Assembly (NCBI GenBank): GCA_965242855.1
Contig: OZ251509.1
Location: 806,001 to 870,000, forward strand
Direction: 5' to 3'
DNA from: WTGU01 sp965242855
GTDB lineage: Bacteria; Pseudomonadota; Alphaproteobacteria; UBA828
Length of the DNA: 64,000 nucleotides
Under the pieces are notes generated by a model. It was not told the DNA's origin, made no database searches, and was given only the letters and a program-made list of their open reading frames with translations. Shown one piece after another: positions 44,686 to 52,518 of this stretch (positions are counted from its first letter, which is position 1; the number at the start of each line of letters is the position of its first letter). A program made the position numbers and the translations under genes.

Positions 44686-47187
44686 ATGGCTTGTGCGGCG
44701 CGTCCTTCCTTTGCGGTAGCTGGTGGCGCGGCTTGGCGTGTGGGCGCGCTGGCGGTGCTCTTTGCCGCTGCCATCGCTCTTTCCGCCTGTGGGGGGGGAG
44801 GAGGAGGGGATGCCCCGCCGCCGCCCGAACCGCCGCCGCCCGATGGGATGCTGCCGCCCGAACCGCCGCCAGATCCGCTCTTGCCCGTGGTGGCCAGCTT
44901 CGAGAGCGACTCCGAGTACGCGCATCCGGCCGGCGAGAACCGGCTCCCCCATTACGGCCTGGAGGCCGTGAAGGCAGCATGGGCCTATGCCCGCATTCAG
45001 GAGCGGGAGGGAGCTGCCTTCGTGGCGCCGGGTGCGGGTATCACCATCGCCGTCGTCGATACCGGCATCGACCTGGACCATTGGGAGTTCGACGGTGCCC
45101 AGCTGAGCCGGGTGGAGCTGACCTGCTGCGGTCCGGTCAGCGAAATCGAAAGCTTCAGCCACGGCACGGCGGTCACCAGCGCCATCCTCGCACAGCGCAA
45201 CAGCCCGCGCCCGCCTCATCCCGAACTCGTGACGCACGATTTTCATGGCGCCGCCTGGGGAGCCAGGGTGAAAGTATTCCCAATCGACGCGAGTGCTGTG
45301 GCTCCCCCTATTTACACGCCCGTTACGATAGACGAGTTGCGCATGGAAGAAGATTCGTTCGAGGCCGGTTTTCTAAGGGAGGTTTTGGCGGATCCGGACA
45401 TCGACATCGTGAACATGAGCTTCGGCGTCCCGGGGTTGATCGAGAACTATGCCGAATCCGACCTGCGCGACGCCTTGCCCCAGCTTATCCGGGTGGCGGC
45501 GCAAGCCGACAGGCAACCGAGCGAGAGAACCCTTTTGGTGCGCGCGGCCGGCAACGACCAGCTTTACCAATGCGAAAGGGGCCAGGACAACTGCACCCTC
45601 ACTGCCGAGAGATTAATCGAGGGCGAGACCGTCGACGTGCCCGCACTCGATGCCACTTCACCCACCGTCATCGGCGGCCTTCCGGCCTATATCGAGGAGT
45701 TGCGCAGCCATTGGGTGGTGGTGGTAGCGACCGGGTTCGAAAACACCATCGCCGAAGATCTTTCCAACCGCTGCGGTATCGTCGCTAAATGGTGCATCGG
45801 CGCCCCAGGCTATTTAGTGAGGCTTGCCTCCTACATCCGTGACGATCCCGAAGACCCCGGCGAGCGGTATTATATCAACGACAGCGGCACCTCTTATTCT
45901 GCGCCTTTGGTTGCGGCCGGTCTGGCGCTTGTGAAGCAGTATTTTCGCGACCAGTTGGGCAACGACGAGGTTCTGACGCGCCTGTTGGAGACCGCCCGCG
46001 TCACGCCTGACGATGCGTCGCTGTTCCCTGACGGGCAATGCCCTGCCCATCTCGACCTGGACGGCGATCGTTCCACCTGCGAGCTTTCCTCCACCCTGGG
46101 GCGCGGGCTGATGGACCTGGATGCGGCGACGCGCCCGGTGGGTTCGGTGTCGGTGGTGCTGGGCGAGACCGTCGCCGGCGCCCGGGTGCCGGCTTCGACC
46201 AGCCTGCTGCGGGGCGGCGCGGCCTTCGGCGACGGCCTCGCCGCCGCCATGCGGGGGCGCGAGCTGGCCGTCTTCGACGAGCTGGGGGCGCCGTTCTGGA
46301 TCGATCTGGGCGGCTTCGCGGCCCCAGCGGCGCGGCCGGGCTTGGAGGAGCGGCTGGAACGCCTGATGGCGCCGGCGGACGGCCGGCGCGGAGGGGGCGG
46401 CGCGGCCGAAATCCCGTTCGCGTCCGGGCGCCTGCGGATGGCGCTCGACCGCGCGGGCGCGGACGACGCCTGGAGCGGCGGGCACATGTCGCTGGTGCCG
46501 CTGGCCGATGGCGGCCTCTCCCTGACCGGCGGTGAGAGATGGCAGGTCTCCGCCTTCGCTGCGTCGCGCCAATTCGGCCGCGACGCGGCGGGGCCGGCGC
46601 GGGCGGCGGCGGGGACGCAGCTGGCCTGGAAGCCCGACGACGGGCCGCTGGGCGCGCGGCTGGGCGTGATCCACGAGTTCGAAAGCGCGGCGGGGGCCAC
46701 GGCGGCCGGCGCGTTCGGCGATCTGGCGTCGGACACGGCCTTTGCCGGCGCCGACATCCGCGCCGGCTTCCGGGGGTGGAGCCTTCTGGCGTCCGCCGAA
46801 CTCGGCCTCGTCGATGTTCAATCGCGGCCCGGGCTCGTACAGGGGGTCTCGCCGCTCACGACGTCGGCGCTCACCGTTTCCGGGGAACGGGCGCTGTCCG
46901 ACGGCGGCCTGCTGCGGCTGTCGTTGTCGCGGCCGCTGCGGGTGGAGAGGGGCCGTCTGAAGCTCTCGATTCCCACCGGGCGCGACCGGCGCGGCGGCAT
47001 TCTGCGCGAGGCCGTGGAGGCACCCCTGCGGCCTTCGGGCCAGCAGATCGACATGGCGGCGCTGTACCGCCGCCCGGCCGGCGGCGGCGAGTTGCGGCTG
47101 GGTTCCACCCTTTCGCTTCAGCCCGGCCATGCGGCCGGAAGCGACCCGGAACTCTCCGTGCTGGCCGGCTGGCGCCTGTCGTTCTGA
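44686..47187 (+). CDS. Subtilisin-like serine protease lipoprotein with C-terminal beta-barrel-like domain
   Basis: This 833-residue surface-type protease has a lipoprotein signal ending LSAC (Cys at about 35) followed by a poly-Gly and Pro-rich stalk (to about 70). A subtilase domain follows, with D125 in AVVDTGID, H159 in SHGTAV, N in RAAGND and S403 in GTSYSAP. Residues from about 590 to the end show alternating amphipathic strands, ending WRLSF with a terminal aromatic, as in outer-membrane barrels of autotransporters. ATG 44686 follows AGGAAGGGG; a GTG 21 bases upstream is possible. A G8 tract (44791-44798) sits just after the lipobox codons. A lipobox on a barrel-bearing protease is unusual. 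Confidence 0.8.
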   Translation: MACAARPSFAVAGGAAWRVGALAVLFAAAIALSACGGGGGGDAPPPPEPPPPDGMLPPEPPPDPLLPVVASFESDSEYAHPAGENRLPHYGLEAVKAAWAYARIQEREGAAFVAPGAGITIAVVDTGIDLDHWEFDGAQLSRVELTCCGPVSEIESFSHGTAVTSAILAQRNSPRPPHPELVTHDFHGAAWGARVKVFPIDASAVAPPIYTPVTIDELRMEEDSFEAGFLREVLADPDIDIVNMSFGVPGLIENYAESDLRDALPQLIRVAAQADRQPSERTLLVRAAGNDQLYQCERGQDNCTLTAERLIEGETVDVPALDATSPTVIGGLPAYIEELRSHWVVVVATGFENTIAEDLSNRCGIVAKWCIGAPGYLVRLASYIRDDPEDPGERYYINDSGTSYSAPLVAAGLALVKQYFRDQLGNDEVLTRLLETARVTPDDASLFPDGQCPAHLDLDGDRSTCELSSTLGRGLMDLDAATRPVGSVSVVLGETVAGARVPASTSLLRGGAAFGDGLAAAMRGRELAVFDELGAPFWIDLGGFAAPAARPGLEERLERLMAPADGRRGGGGAAEIPFASGRLRMALDRAGADDAWSGGHMSLVPLADGGLSLTGGERWQVSAFAASRQFGRDAAGPARAAAGTQLAWKPDDGPLGARLGVIHEFESAAGATAAGAFGDLASDTAFAGADIRAGFRGWSLLASAELGLVDVQSRPGLVQGVSPLTTSALTVSGERALSDGGLLRLSLSRPLRVERGRLKLSIPTGRDRRGGILREAVEAPLRPSGQQIDMAALYRRPAGGGELRLGSTLSLQPGHAAGSDPELSVLAGWRLSF
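44791..44798 (+). repeat. G8 homopolymer tract in the subtilase lipoprotein gene
   Basis: Eight G residues encode the first glycines after the lipid-attachment Cys. Slippage here would truncate the protease before its catalytic domain. It is the second-longest G tract I found, after the one in the glycosyltransferase. Confidence 0.8.
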
Positions 47188-47224
47188 ACACCATCCCGCG
47201 GCGGGCCGCGTCCCGGGGAGCGGA

Positions 47225-48193
47225 TCAGCGGTCGGCGCGGGGGCGGACCTCTTCGGCGAAGCGGGTCATGGCGTCGAGGGTTTCCTCGATGGTGGGGCGG
47301 AGGAACTGGAGCACCAGGTGGCGGACGCCCAAGCCGCGCAGGGCCTGGATGTCGCCGGCGATGTCGTCGGCCGCGCCGGAGAGCAACATGCGTTCCCCCG
47401 TCTCCGCCTTCATCGGCTCCGCGCTCGCGCCGTACCAGACGGCCCAGTAGGCGAGATCGATGGTGGCCGGGTCGCGGCCTTCCTTCTCCGCCATGGCCCG
47501 GAGGTCGTCCAGCGAGGCGGCGAAGCGGCCCAGCGTGTCGAGCGGAAAGCGCGGGTTGCAGCCGATCGGGAACCAGGCGTCGCCGTGGCGCACCGCGCGG
47601 CGCTTGGCCGGCTTGCTCTCGCCGCCCACCCAGATCGGCGGATGCGGCTTCTGCACCGGCTTCGGATGGAACAGGATGTCGTCGAACGAGGTGAACGCGC
47701 CGGCGTAGCGCGGGTCGTCCGCCGTCCACAGCTCCTTGTAGATTTCCAGGTACTCGTCGGTGGCGCGGCCGCGGGCCGCGAAGGGCGGCGCGCCGACGGG
47801 CGGGAACTCCTCGGCCATCCAGCCGGCGCCGACGCCGACCACGACGCGCCCGCGCGACAGCAGGTCGATGGTGGAAAGGAGCTTGGCCGTCAGCACCGGT
47901 TGGCGGTAGGGAACCACCATCACCGAGGTGAGCAGGCGCGCCTGCCGCGTGATCCCGGCGAGATGGGCCATCAGGGCGATCGGCTCCAGGCATTCGCCGG
48001 CCAGCAGCGTCGGGAAGTTGAGCTTCCCGTCCGGGGAGTAGGGGTAGGGCGAGGCGATTCCCTTGGGCACGACGATGTGGTCCGGAATCGCGAGCAGGCG
48101 GTAGCCGAGCGCCTCGCCGCGCTCGGCTATGGTCGCGATATGCTCGGGCACGGCGAGCGGGCCGCCGTTCGGCACGTTGAAGCCGTATTCCAT
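47225..48193 (-). CDS. LLM-class F420-dependent-type oxidoreductase
   Basis: This 322-residue luciferase-like protein has MEYGFNVPNGGPLAVPEHIATIAERGEALGYR and DHIVVPKG near the start, RGRVVVGVGAGWMAEEF in the core, and HPPIWVGGESKPAKRRA. This is the pattern of the F420-associated subgroup with a C-terminal LGVRHLVLQFL. It is divergent from the SDR at 48285 (91 bases between starts). Whether the organism makes F420 is not shown by this window; FMN is possible. Confidence 0.85.
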   Translation of the reverse strand: MEYGFNVPNGGPLAVPEHIATIAERGEALGYRLLAIPDHIVVPKGIASPYPYSPDGKLNFPTLLAGECLEPIALMAHLAGITRQARLLTSVMVVPYRQPVLTAKLLSTIDLLSRGRVVVGVGAGWMAEEFPPVGAPPFAARGRATDEYLEIYKELWTADDPRYAGAFTSFDDILFHPKPVQKPHPPIWVGGESKPAKRRAVRHGDAWFPIGCNPRFPLDTLGRFAASLDDLRAMAEKEGRDPATIDLAYWAVWYGASAEPMKAETGERMLLSGAADDIAGDIQALRGLGVRHLVLQFLRPTIEETLDAMTRFAEEVRPRADR

Positions 48194-48284
48194 CGTCGTC
48201 CTCCCGCGGGGCTGGTGGGCGGCGCCGGTTTTACGCGGCGCCCGGCCGTTTCGCAAACGCCGGGGCCGGTAGAAGGAGGGAGCG

Positions 48285-49133
48285 ATGGAAGGGAAGGTCT
48301 GCGTCGTCACCGGCGCCACCGCCGGGATCGGCCGCGTCACGGCGGAGGTCCTGGCCGGCAAGGGCGCGGAAGTCGTCCTCGTCGGGCGCAACGAACCTAA
48401 GGGCGCGGCTGCCCTCGACGCCATCCGGCGGGCGACCGGGAACGGGCGGCTCCGCTTCGAGAAGGCCGATCTCTCCAGCCAGTCCGAGATCCGGGCGCTG
48501 GCGGGGCGGCTCGGCGCGCGGTTCGACGCCATCGACGTCCTCGTCAACAACGCCGGCGCCCTGTTCACCCGCCGGCGGGAGAGCGCGGACGGCATCGAGA
48601 TGACCTTCGCGCTCAACCATCTGGGCTACTTCCTGTTGACCGGGCTTCTCCTGGACCGCCTGCGGGCGTGCGCCGCCGCGCGCATCGTCAACGTCGCCTC
48701 CGGGGCCCATCGCGGGGCGCGGATCGCGCTGGACGACCCGCAGGGGACGCGGCGTTACGGCGGCTGGCGCGCCTACAAGTGGAGCAAGCTCGCCAACGTC
48801 CTGTTCACCTACCGGCTGGCGGCGCTGCTGGCGGGGACGGGGGTCACGGCGAATTGCCTCCATCCGGGCTTCGTCGCCAGCCGCTTCGGGCACGAGAACG
48901 GCGGCCTCTTCGCGGCGGCGCTGAAGGTCGCGCAGCGGCTCTTCGCCATCGACGAGGCGGAAGGCGCGCGCACCGTCATCCATCTCGCGACCGCTCCGGA
49001 AGTGGCGGCCGTGACGGGCCGCTATTTCGACCGCTGCCGCGAGGCCGGGAGCGCGCCCGCCTCCCGCGACGAAGCCGCCGCCCGCCGCCTGTGGGCGCTC
49101 AGCGAGGCGCTGACCGGCTGCCGTTATCCGTGA
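48285..49133 (+). CDS. SDR family oxidoreductase (retinol dehydrogenase-like)
   Basis: This 282-residue short-chain dehydrogenase has cofactor motif TGATAGIG (9-16), VGRNEPK after the second strand (an Arg typical of NADP preference), LVNNAGAL, and catalytic YKWSK followed by LANVLFTYRLA, as in the retinol dehydrogenase/protochlorophyllide reductase-like group. ATG 48285 follows GGAGGGAGCG. The gene converges on the gulonate dehydrogenase-like gene with 16 bases between stops. Confidence 0.87.
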   Translation: MEGKVCVVTGATAGIGRVTAEVLAGKGAEVVLVGRNEPKGAAALDAIRRATGNGRLRFEKADLSSQSEIRALAGRLGARFDAIDVLVNNAGALFTRRRESADGIEMTFALNHLGYFLLTGLLLDRLRACAAARIVNVASGAHRGARIALDDPQGTRRYGGWRAYKWSKLANVLFTYRLAALLAGTGVTANCLHPGFVASRFGHENGGLFAAALKVAQRLFAIDEAEGARTVIHLATAPEVAAVTGRYFDRCREAGSAPASRDEAAARRLWALSEALTGCRYP

Positions 49134-49149
49134 GGCCGCCGCGACGGCG

Positions 49150-50094
49150 TCACGCGCCGATCTCACGTTCCGCCCGCCCCAGATCGGCGGCGAGGGCCAT
49201 GAGGCGGCGGTCGCGCCACGCCTGGCGGGCGCCGAGATCGGCGAGGGGCAGGTGGGCGCGGCGCTCCCCGTGCGCCTTGGCGACCGCGGCCTCCGACAGG
49301 GGGCGCGCCGGCTCGCCCTGCTTCACCAATTCGTAGAAGCCTTCGCCCAGACGGGCGGCGAAGTCGGCCAGGCCGCCGGGGGCGTTCAGGTCGATGGTCT
49401 CGAACGGGCCGATGAAGGCCCAGCGGCGGCCGAGCCCGGCCGAGATCACGGTGTCGATGTCGGCGGCCGTGGCGTAGCCGCCTTCGAGGAGGCGGAACGC
49501 CTCCCAGAGAAGCGCGGCCTGGAGACGGTTGGCGATGAAGCCGTCGATCTCCCGCGCGAGCATGACGGGCTCCATGCCGACCGCCGCCATCAGGGCGCGG
49601 CAAAAGGCCACGGCGCGGGCCTCCGTGCGCGGCGCCGGCGCGATCTCGACCAGCGGGATCACGTAGGGCGGGTTGATCGGATGGGCGATCAGGGCGCGTT
49701 CCCCGATGGCGCGCTCCTCCGTGAAGACCGAGGAGGGAATGCCCGAAGAGGAGGAGCCGACGACGAGTGCCGGGTCGGCGAGCCTGTCGATCGCGGCATA
49801 GACCCGCCGCTTCACGTCGGCCCGTTCAAAGACGCTCTCCTGGGCGTAGGCGGCGCCGTCCAGCGCCTCGTCCAACCCGGAGGCCACCTCGATGCGGGCG
49901 CGGGCGGCGGCCGGGTCCTCGATCAGGCCGTGGGATTCGAGCGCCGCGAGATTGGTCTCGATGCGCGCGAGCGCCGCTGCGCACTGGCCTTCGGCGTCGT
50001 CATGGAGCGCCACCCGCCGGCCGGCGCGGGCGAAGACGATCGCCCAGGCGCTGCCGACCAGCCCGGCGCCCACGATCGCGATCTTGTCCGGCAT
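49150..50094 (-). CDS. 3-hydroxyacyl-CoA dehydrogenase family protein, L-gulonate 3-dehydrogenase-like
   Basis: This 314-residue NAD-dependent dehydrogenase has IAIVGAGLVGSAWAIVFARAG (residues 5-25), SSSSGIPSSVF, the catalytic His in AHPINPPYVIPLVE and the C-terminal domain pattern LGRRWAFIGPFETIDLNAPGG. It closely resembles lambda-crystallin/L-gulonate 3-dehydrogenase and L-carnitine dehydrogenase more than fatty-acid FadB enzymes. Its start lies inside the 3' end of the CobW gene (95-base overlap, same strand), a long overlap for bacteria. Confidence 0.85.
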   Translation of the reverse strand: MPDKIAIVGAGLVGSAWAIVFARAGRRVALHDDAEGQCAAALARIETNLAALESHGLIEDPAAARARIEVASGLDEALDGAAYAQESVFERADVKRRVYAAIDRLADPALVVGSSSSGIPSSVFTEERAIGERALIAHPINPPYVIPLVEIAPAPRTEARAVAFCRALMAAVGMEPVMLAREIDGFIANRLQAALLWEAFRLLEGGYATAADIDTVISAGLGRRWAFIGPFETIDLNAPGGLADFAARLGEGFYELVKQGEPARPLSEAAVAKAHGERRAHLPLADLGARQAWRDRRLMALAADLGRAEREIGA

Positions 50095-51148
50095 GAAAAA
50101 CCTCCTCGGGCGGCCGCGGGCCCATTCCGTTGAACGCGGCGAGCGAGCGCTCGACGGCGCGCCGCGAGAGCCCGTCGACGATGAAGACGACGTGCGAGCG
50201 GCGGTCCGCGTCGGGCCAGGCAGCGAGATGCATGGGCGGATGGACCACGTGCTGCACGCCGTTGATCACGACCGGCGCCTCCGTTCCCGCGACGTTGAGG
50301 ATGCCCTTCACGCGCAGCACCCGTTCGCCGTGGGCATGGAGCAACATGGTGAGCCAGATGCCGAACGCGGTCCAGTCGAGCGCGCCGTCGAAACTCAGGG
50401 TGAAGGAATGGATGCGCGCGTCGTGGCGGCTCGCGTCGTGCCCGTGCGGCCGCTCTTCCACCGCCGCCTTCCGGGCCTCGACCGCGAGCCAGCGGCGCAC
50501 GTCGGCGCCCTTGGTGCGCGGATCGTAGAGGTCCGCGCGCAGCACGCGGCGGGCGTCGACCTTGCCGTGTTGCGCCGTCAGAATGTCGGCCGAGCGGTTG
50601 AGCCGCTCCAGGTCGGCGCGGAGACGCGCCAGCGCCGCCGCGTCGGCGAGATCGGGCTTCGTCAACACGATCCTGTCGGCGACCGCCGCCTGCTTCACCG
50701 CTTCACCGCGGCGGGCGAGCTGCCGCGGCCCGTTCGCGCCGTCGACCGTCGCGATCACGGTGCCGAGCCGGTAATGGTGCTTGAGGACGGGGTCGGCGCT
50801 GAGCGTGAAGAGGATGGGCGCCGGGTCGGCGAGCCCGGTGGTCTCGACGATCAGCCGCCTGAAGTGCGGGATCTCGCCGCGCGTCCGCCGGCCGTCGAGG
50901 GCCAGAATCGACTCCTTGAGGTCGCCGCGGATGGTGCAGCAGAGGCAGCCGCTCTGGAGCAGCACCGTGCTCTCGTCCATCGCCTCGACCAGGACGTGGT
51001 CGAGGCCCACGGCGCCGAACTCGTTGACCAGAACGGCCGCATCGGCGAGGGAGGGGTGCTTGAGCATGTGGTTCAGCAGCGTCGTCTTGCCGCTGCCGAG
51101 GAACCCGGTGACGACGAAGACCGGGGTCAGGCGCGCATAGGCCGCCAT
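50000..51148 (-). CDS. CobW-family GTP-binding metallochaperone
   Basis: This 382-residue G3E GTPase has Walker A GFLGSGKTT (15-23), the metal motif GCLCC (67-71), ETTGLADPAP for switch II, TKPD as the guanine-specificity loop, and a CobW C-terminal domain with HGHD and HDARIHSF that can bind zinc. Such proteins deliver zinc or cobalt to enzymes. The last 30 or so residues are Arg/Gly-rich and lie over the next gene, so the native stop may have been lost. It overlaps the small CxxC gene by 22 bases. Confidence 0.88.
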   Translation of the reverse strand: MAAYARLTPVFVVTGFLGSGKTTLLNHMLKHPSLADAAVLVNEFGAVGLDHVLVEAMDESTVLLQSGCLCCTIRGDLKESILALDGRRTRGEIPHFRRLIVETTGLADPAPILFTLSADPVLKHHYRLGTVIATVDGANGPRQLARRGEAVKQAAVADRIVLTKPDLADAAALARLRADLERLNRSADILTAQHGKVDARRVLRADLYDPRTKGADVRRWLAVEARKAAVEERPHGHDASRHDARIHSFTLSFDGALDWTAFGIWLTMLLHAHGERVLRVKGILNVAGTEAPVVINGVQHVVHPPMHLAAWPDADRRSHVVFIVDGLSRRAVERSLAAFNGMGPRPPEEVFHAGQDRDRGRRAGRQRLGDRLRPRRPAGGAP

Positions 51149-51489
51149 TCTCCCCCCGCCCGCTCGGCCTCTTCAAGCGCCGCAACCAGGGCGGGATCGA
51201 GCGGGTCGGCCGCCCGTCCGGTCAACCGCTCGACCGCCGTCCAGATGCCCGGCAGGTCGGCGGTCACCTCGGTCGCGCCGCCGCTCCTGTTGTGTACGAG
51301 ATACTGTGCGCCGGCCCAGTCGTCGGCCGCGCATCCGAAGGCCGCGAGGACGCGGTTCAGCAGCGCCAGCCGGCGCCGGCGCTCGAGATGGCGGGCGCGG
51401 CCGGCGGGCGCCCGGTCGGCGCGGCCGGCGTCGGTCCCGGCCTCCGTCCAGTGCGGGCTGTCCGCCAAGGCGCCGCAGAGCGCGCACAT
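51127..51489 (-). CDS. Small CxxC protein linked to CobW
   Basis: This 120-residue protein begins MCALCGALADSPHWTEAG, a CxxCG followed by HW that could bind metal. The later sequence LAAFGCAADDWAGAQYLVHNRSG and DLPGIWTAVERLTGRAADPLDP matches small proteins I recall beside CobW genes in Alphaproteobacteria. Function is unknown; a metal-handling partner of the GTPase is the natural guess. The start is set by the CxxC-bearing Met. It overlaps the CobW start and sits five bases after the deacetylase stop. Confidence 0.7.
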   Translation of the reverse strand: MCALCGALADSPHWTEAGTDAGRADRAPAGRARHLERRRRLALLNRVLAAFGCAADDWAGAQYLVHNRSGGATEVTADLPGIWTAVERLTGRAADPLDPALVAALEEAERAGGEWRPMRA

Positions 51490-51494
51490 CCGGT

Positions 51495-52406
51495 CTATTT
51501 CTTCTTCCTGCCGGGCTTCCGGCCCTTGAACGGCCGGCGCTTGATGAAGTCGTCGGCGATCTCGTCGAAGGTCGCCCAGCGGACCCCTTCGTGGGCGCCG
51601 ATATGGGCGATGATCCGCTCGAGCATGAGGAGGGTCTGCGGACGGCCCGATATGTCGGGATGGATGGTGAGGGTGTAGACCGCGTAATCCATCTCGCGAT
51701 AGACCCAGTCGAACTGGTCGCGCCACCAGTCCTCGATGTCCCGCGGGTTGGTCCAGCCGCCGGAATTCGGCACCTTCTTCATGAACATCATCGGCGGCAG
51801 GTCGTCGAGATACCAGCTGCCGGGGATCTGCACGATGGGGAAGGTGTCGCCCTTCTTCATCGGCTTCATCCAGGTCTTCGCCGGCTGCGAATAGTCGATC
51901 AGCGTCCACTCCTCGTTGATGCGCATCCAGTACGGCTCGAAGTCGTGGTGCATCTGGCTGTGGTCGTACTTGATGCCGCGCTCCATCAGGAGGTGCGGGG
52001 TGTGGGCGCTCATCTCCCACCACGGCGCGACGTAGCCGGTGGGCGCCCGCCCGCCCTGGAGCCTGGTGACCAGCGCCATGGTCTTGTCGAGGACGTCCGC
52101 CTCCTGCTCGGGCGTCATGGCGATGGGATTCTCGTGGGTGTAGCCGTGCAGCCCGATCTCGTGCCCCGCGGCCGCCACGGCCTTCATCTCCCTGGGGAAG
52201 GTCTCGATCGAGTGGCCGGGGATGAACCAGCTGGTGCGGATGCCCATCCGGTCGAACAGCTTGAGCATCCGGGGGGTTCCGACCTCGGCGGCGAAGACGC
52301 CGCGCGAAATGTCGCTGGGCGAATCGCCGCCGGCATAGGAGCCGATCTGCCCCGCCACCGCGTCCACGTCCACCCCGATCCCGACGAAGATTTCCTTCCT
52401 GGCCAT
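51495..52406 (-). CDS. Polysaccharide deacetylase family protein (PuuE/PgdA-like, cytoplasmic)
   Basis: This NodB-fold hydrolase has 303 residues and no signal peptide. The metal triad is visible: Asp in GVDVDAV (13-15) and HxxxH in GLHGYTHENP (H87, H91). TGYVAPWWEMS follows, and HPDISGRP lies in the last third. This set fits the cytoplasmic subgroup related to Helicobacter PgdA and allantoinase-like PuuE, which cleave amides in small cyclic or sugar substrates. With the downstream CobW and CxxC genes it could be a metalloenzyme receiving its metal from CobW. It is divergent from the methyltransferase-HNH gene. Confidence 0.85.
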   Translation of the reverse strand: MARKEIFVGIGVDVDAVAGQIGSYAGGDSPSDISRGVFAAEVGTPRMLKLFDRMGIRTSWFIPGHSIETFPREMKAVAAAGHEIGLHGYTHENPIAMTPEQEADVLDKTMALVTRLQGGRAPTGYVAPWWEMSAHTPHLLMERGIKYDHSQMHHDFEPYWMRINEEWTLIDYSQPAKTWMKPMKKGDTFPIVQIPGSWYLDDLPPMMFMKKVPNSGGWTNPRDIEDWWRDQFDWVYREMDYAVYTLTIHPDISGRPQTLLMLERIIAHIGAHEGVRWATFDEIADDFIKRRPFKGRKPGRKKK

Positions 52407-52518
52407 CCCGTCCTCCTCTCGGTTCGCCGCTCCCGAGCCTATGGAAGCCGCCGCCCCCTGGCAAGGTGGGTCTCAATGCGCACTTGCATCGGGGGTGGGA
52501 AGGTGATAGGAACACATC

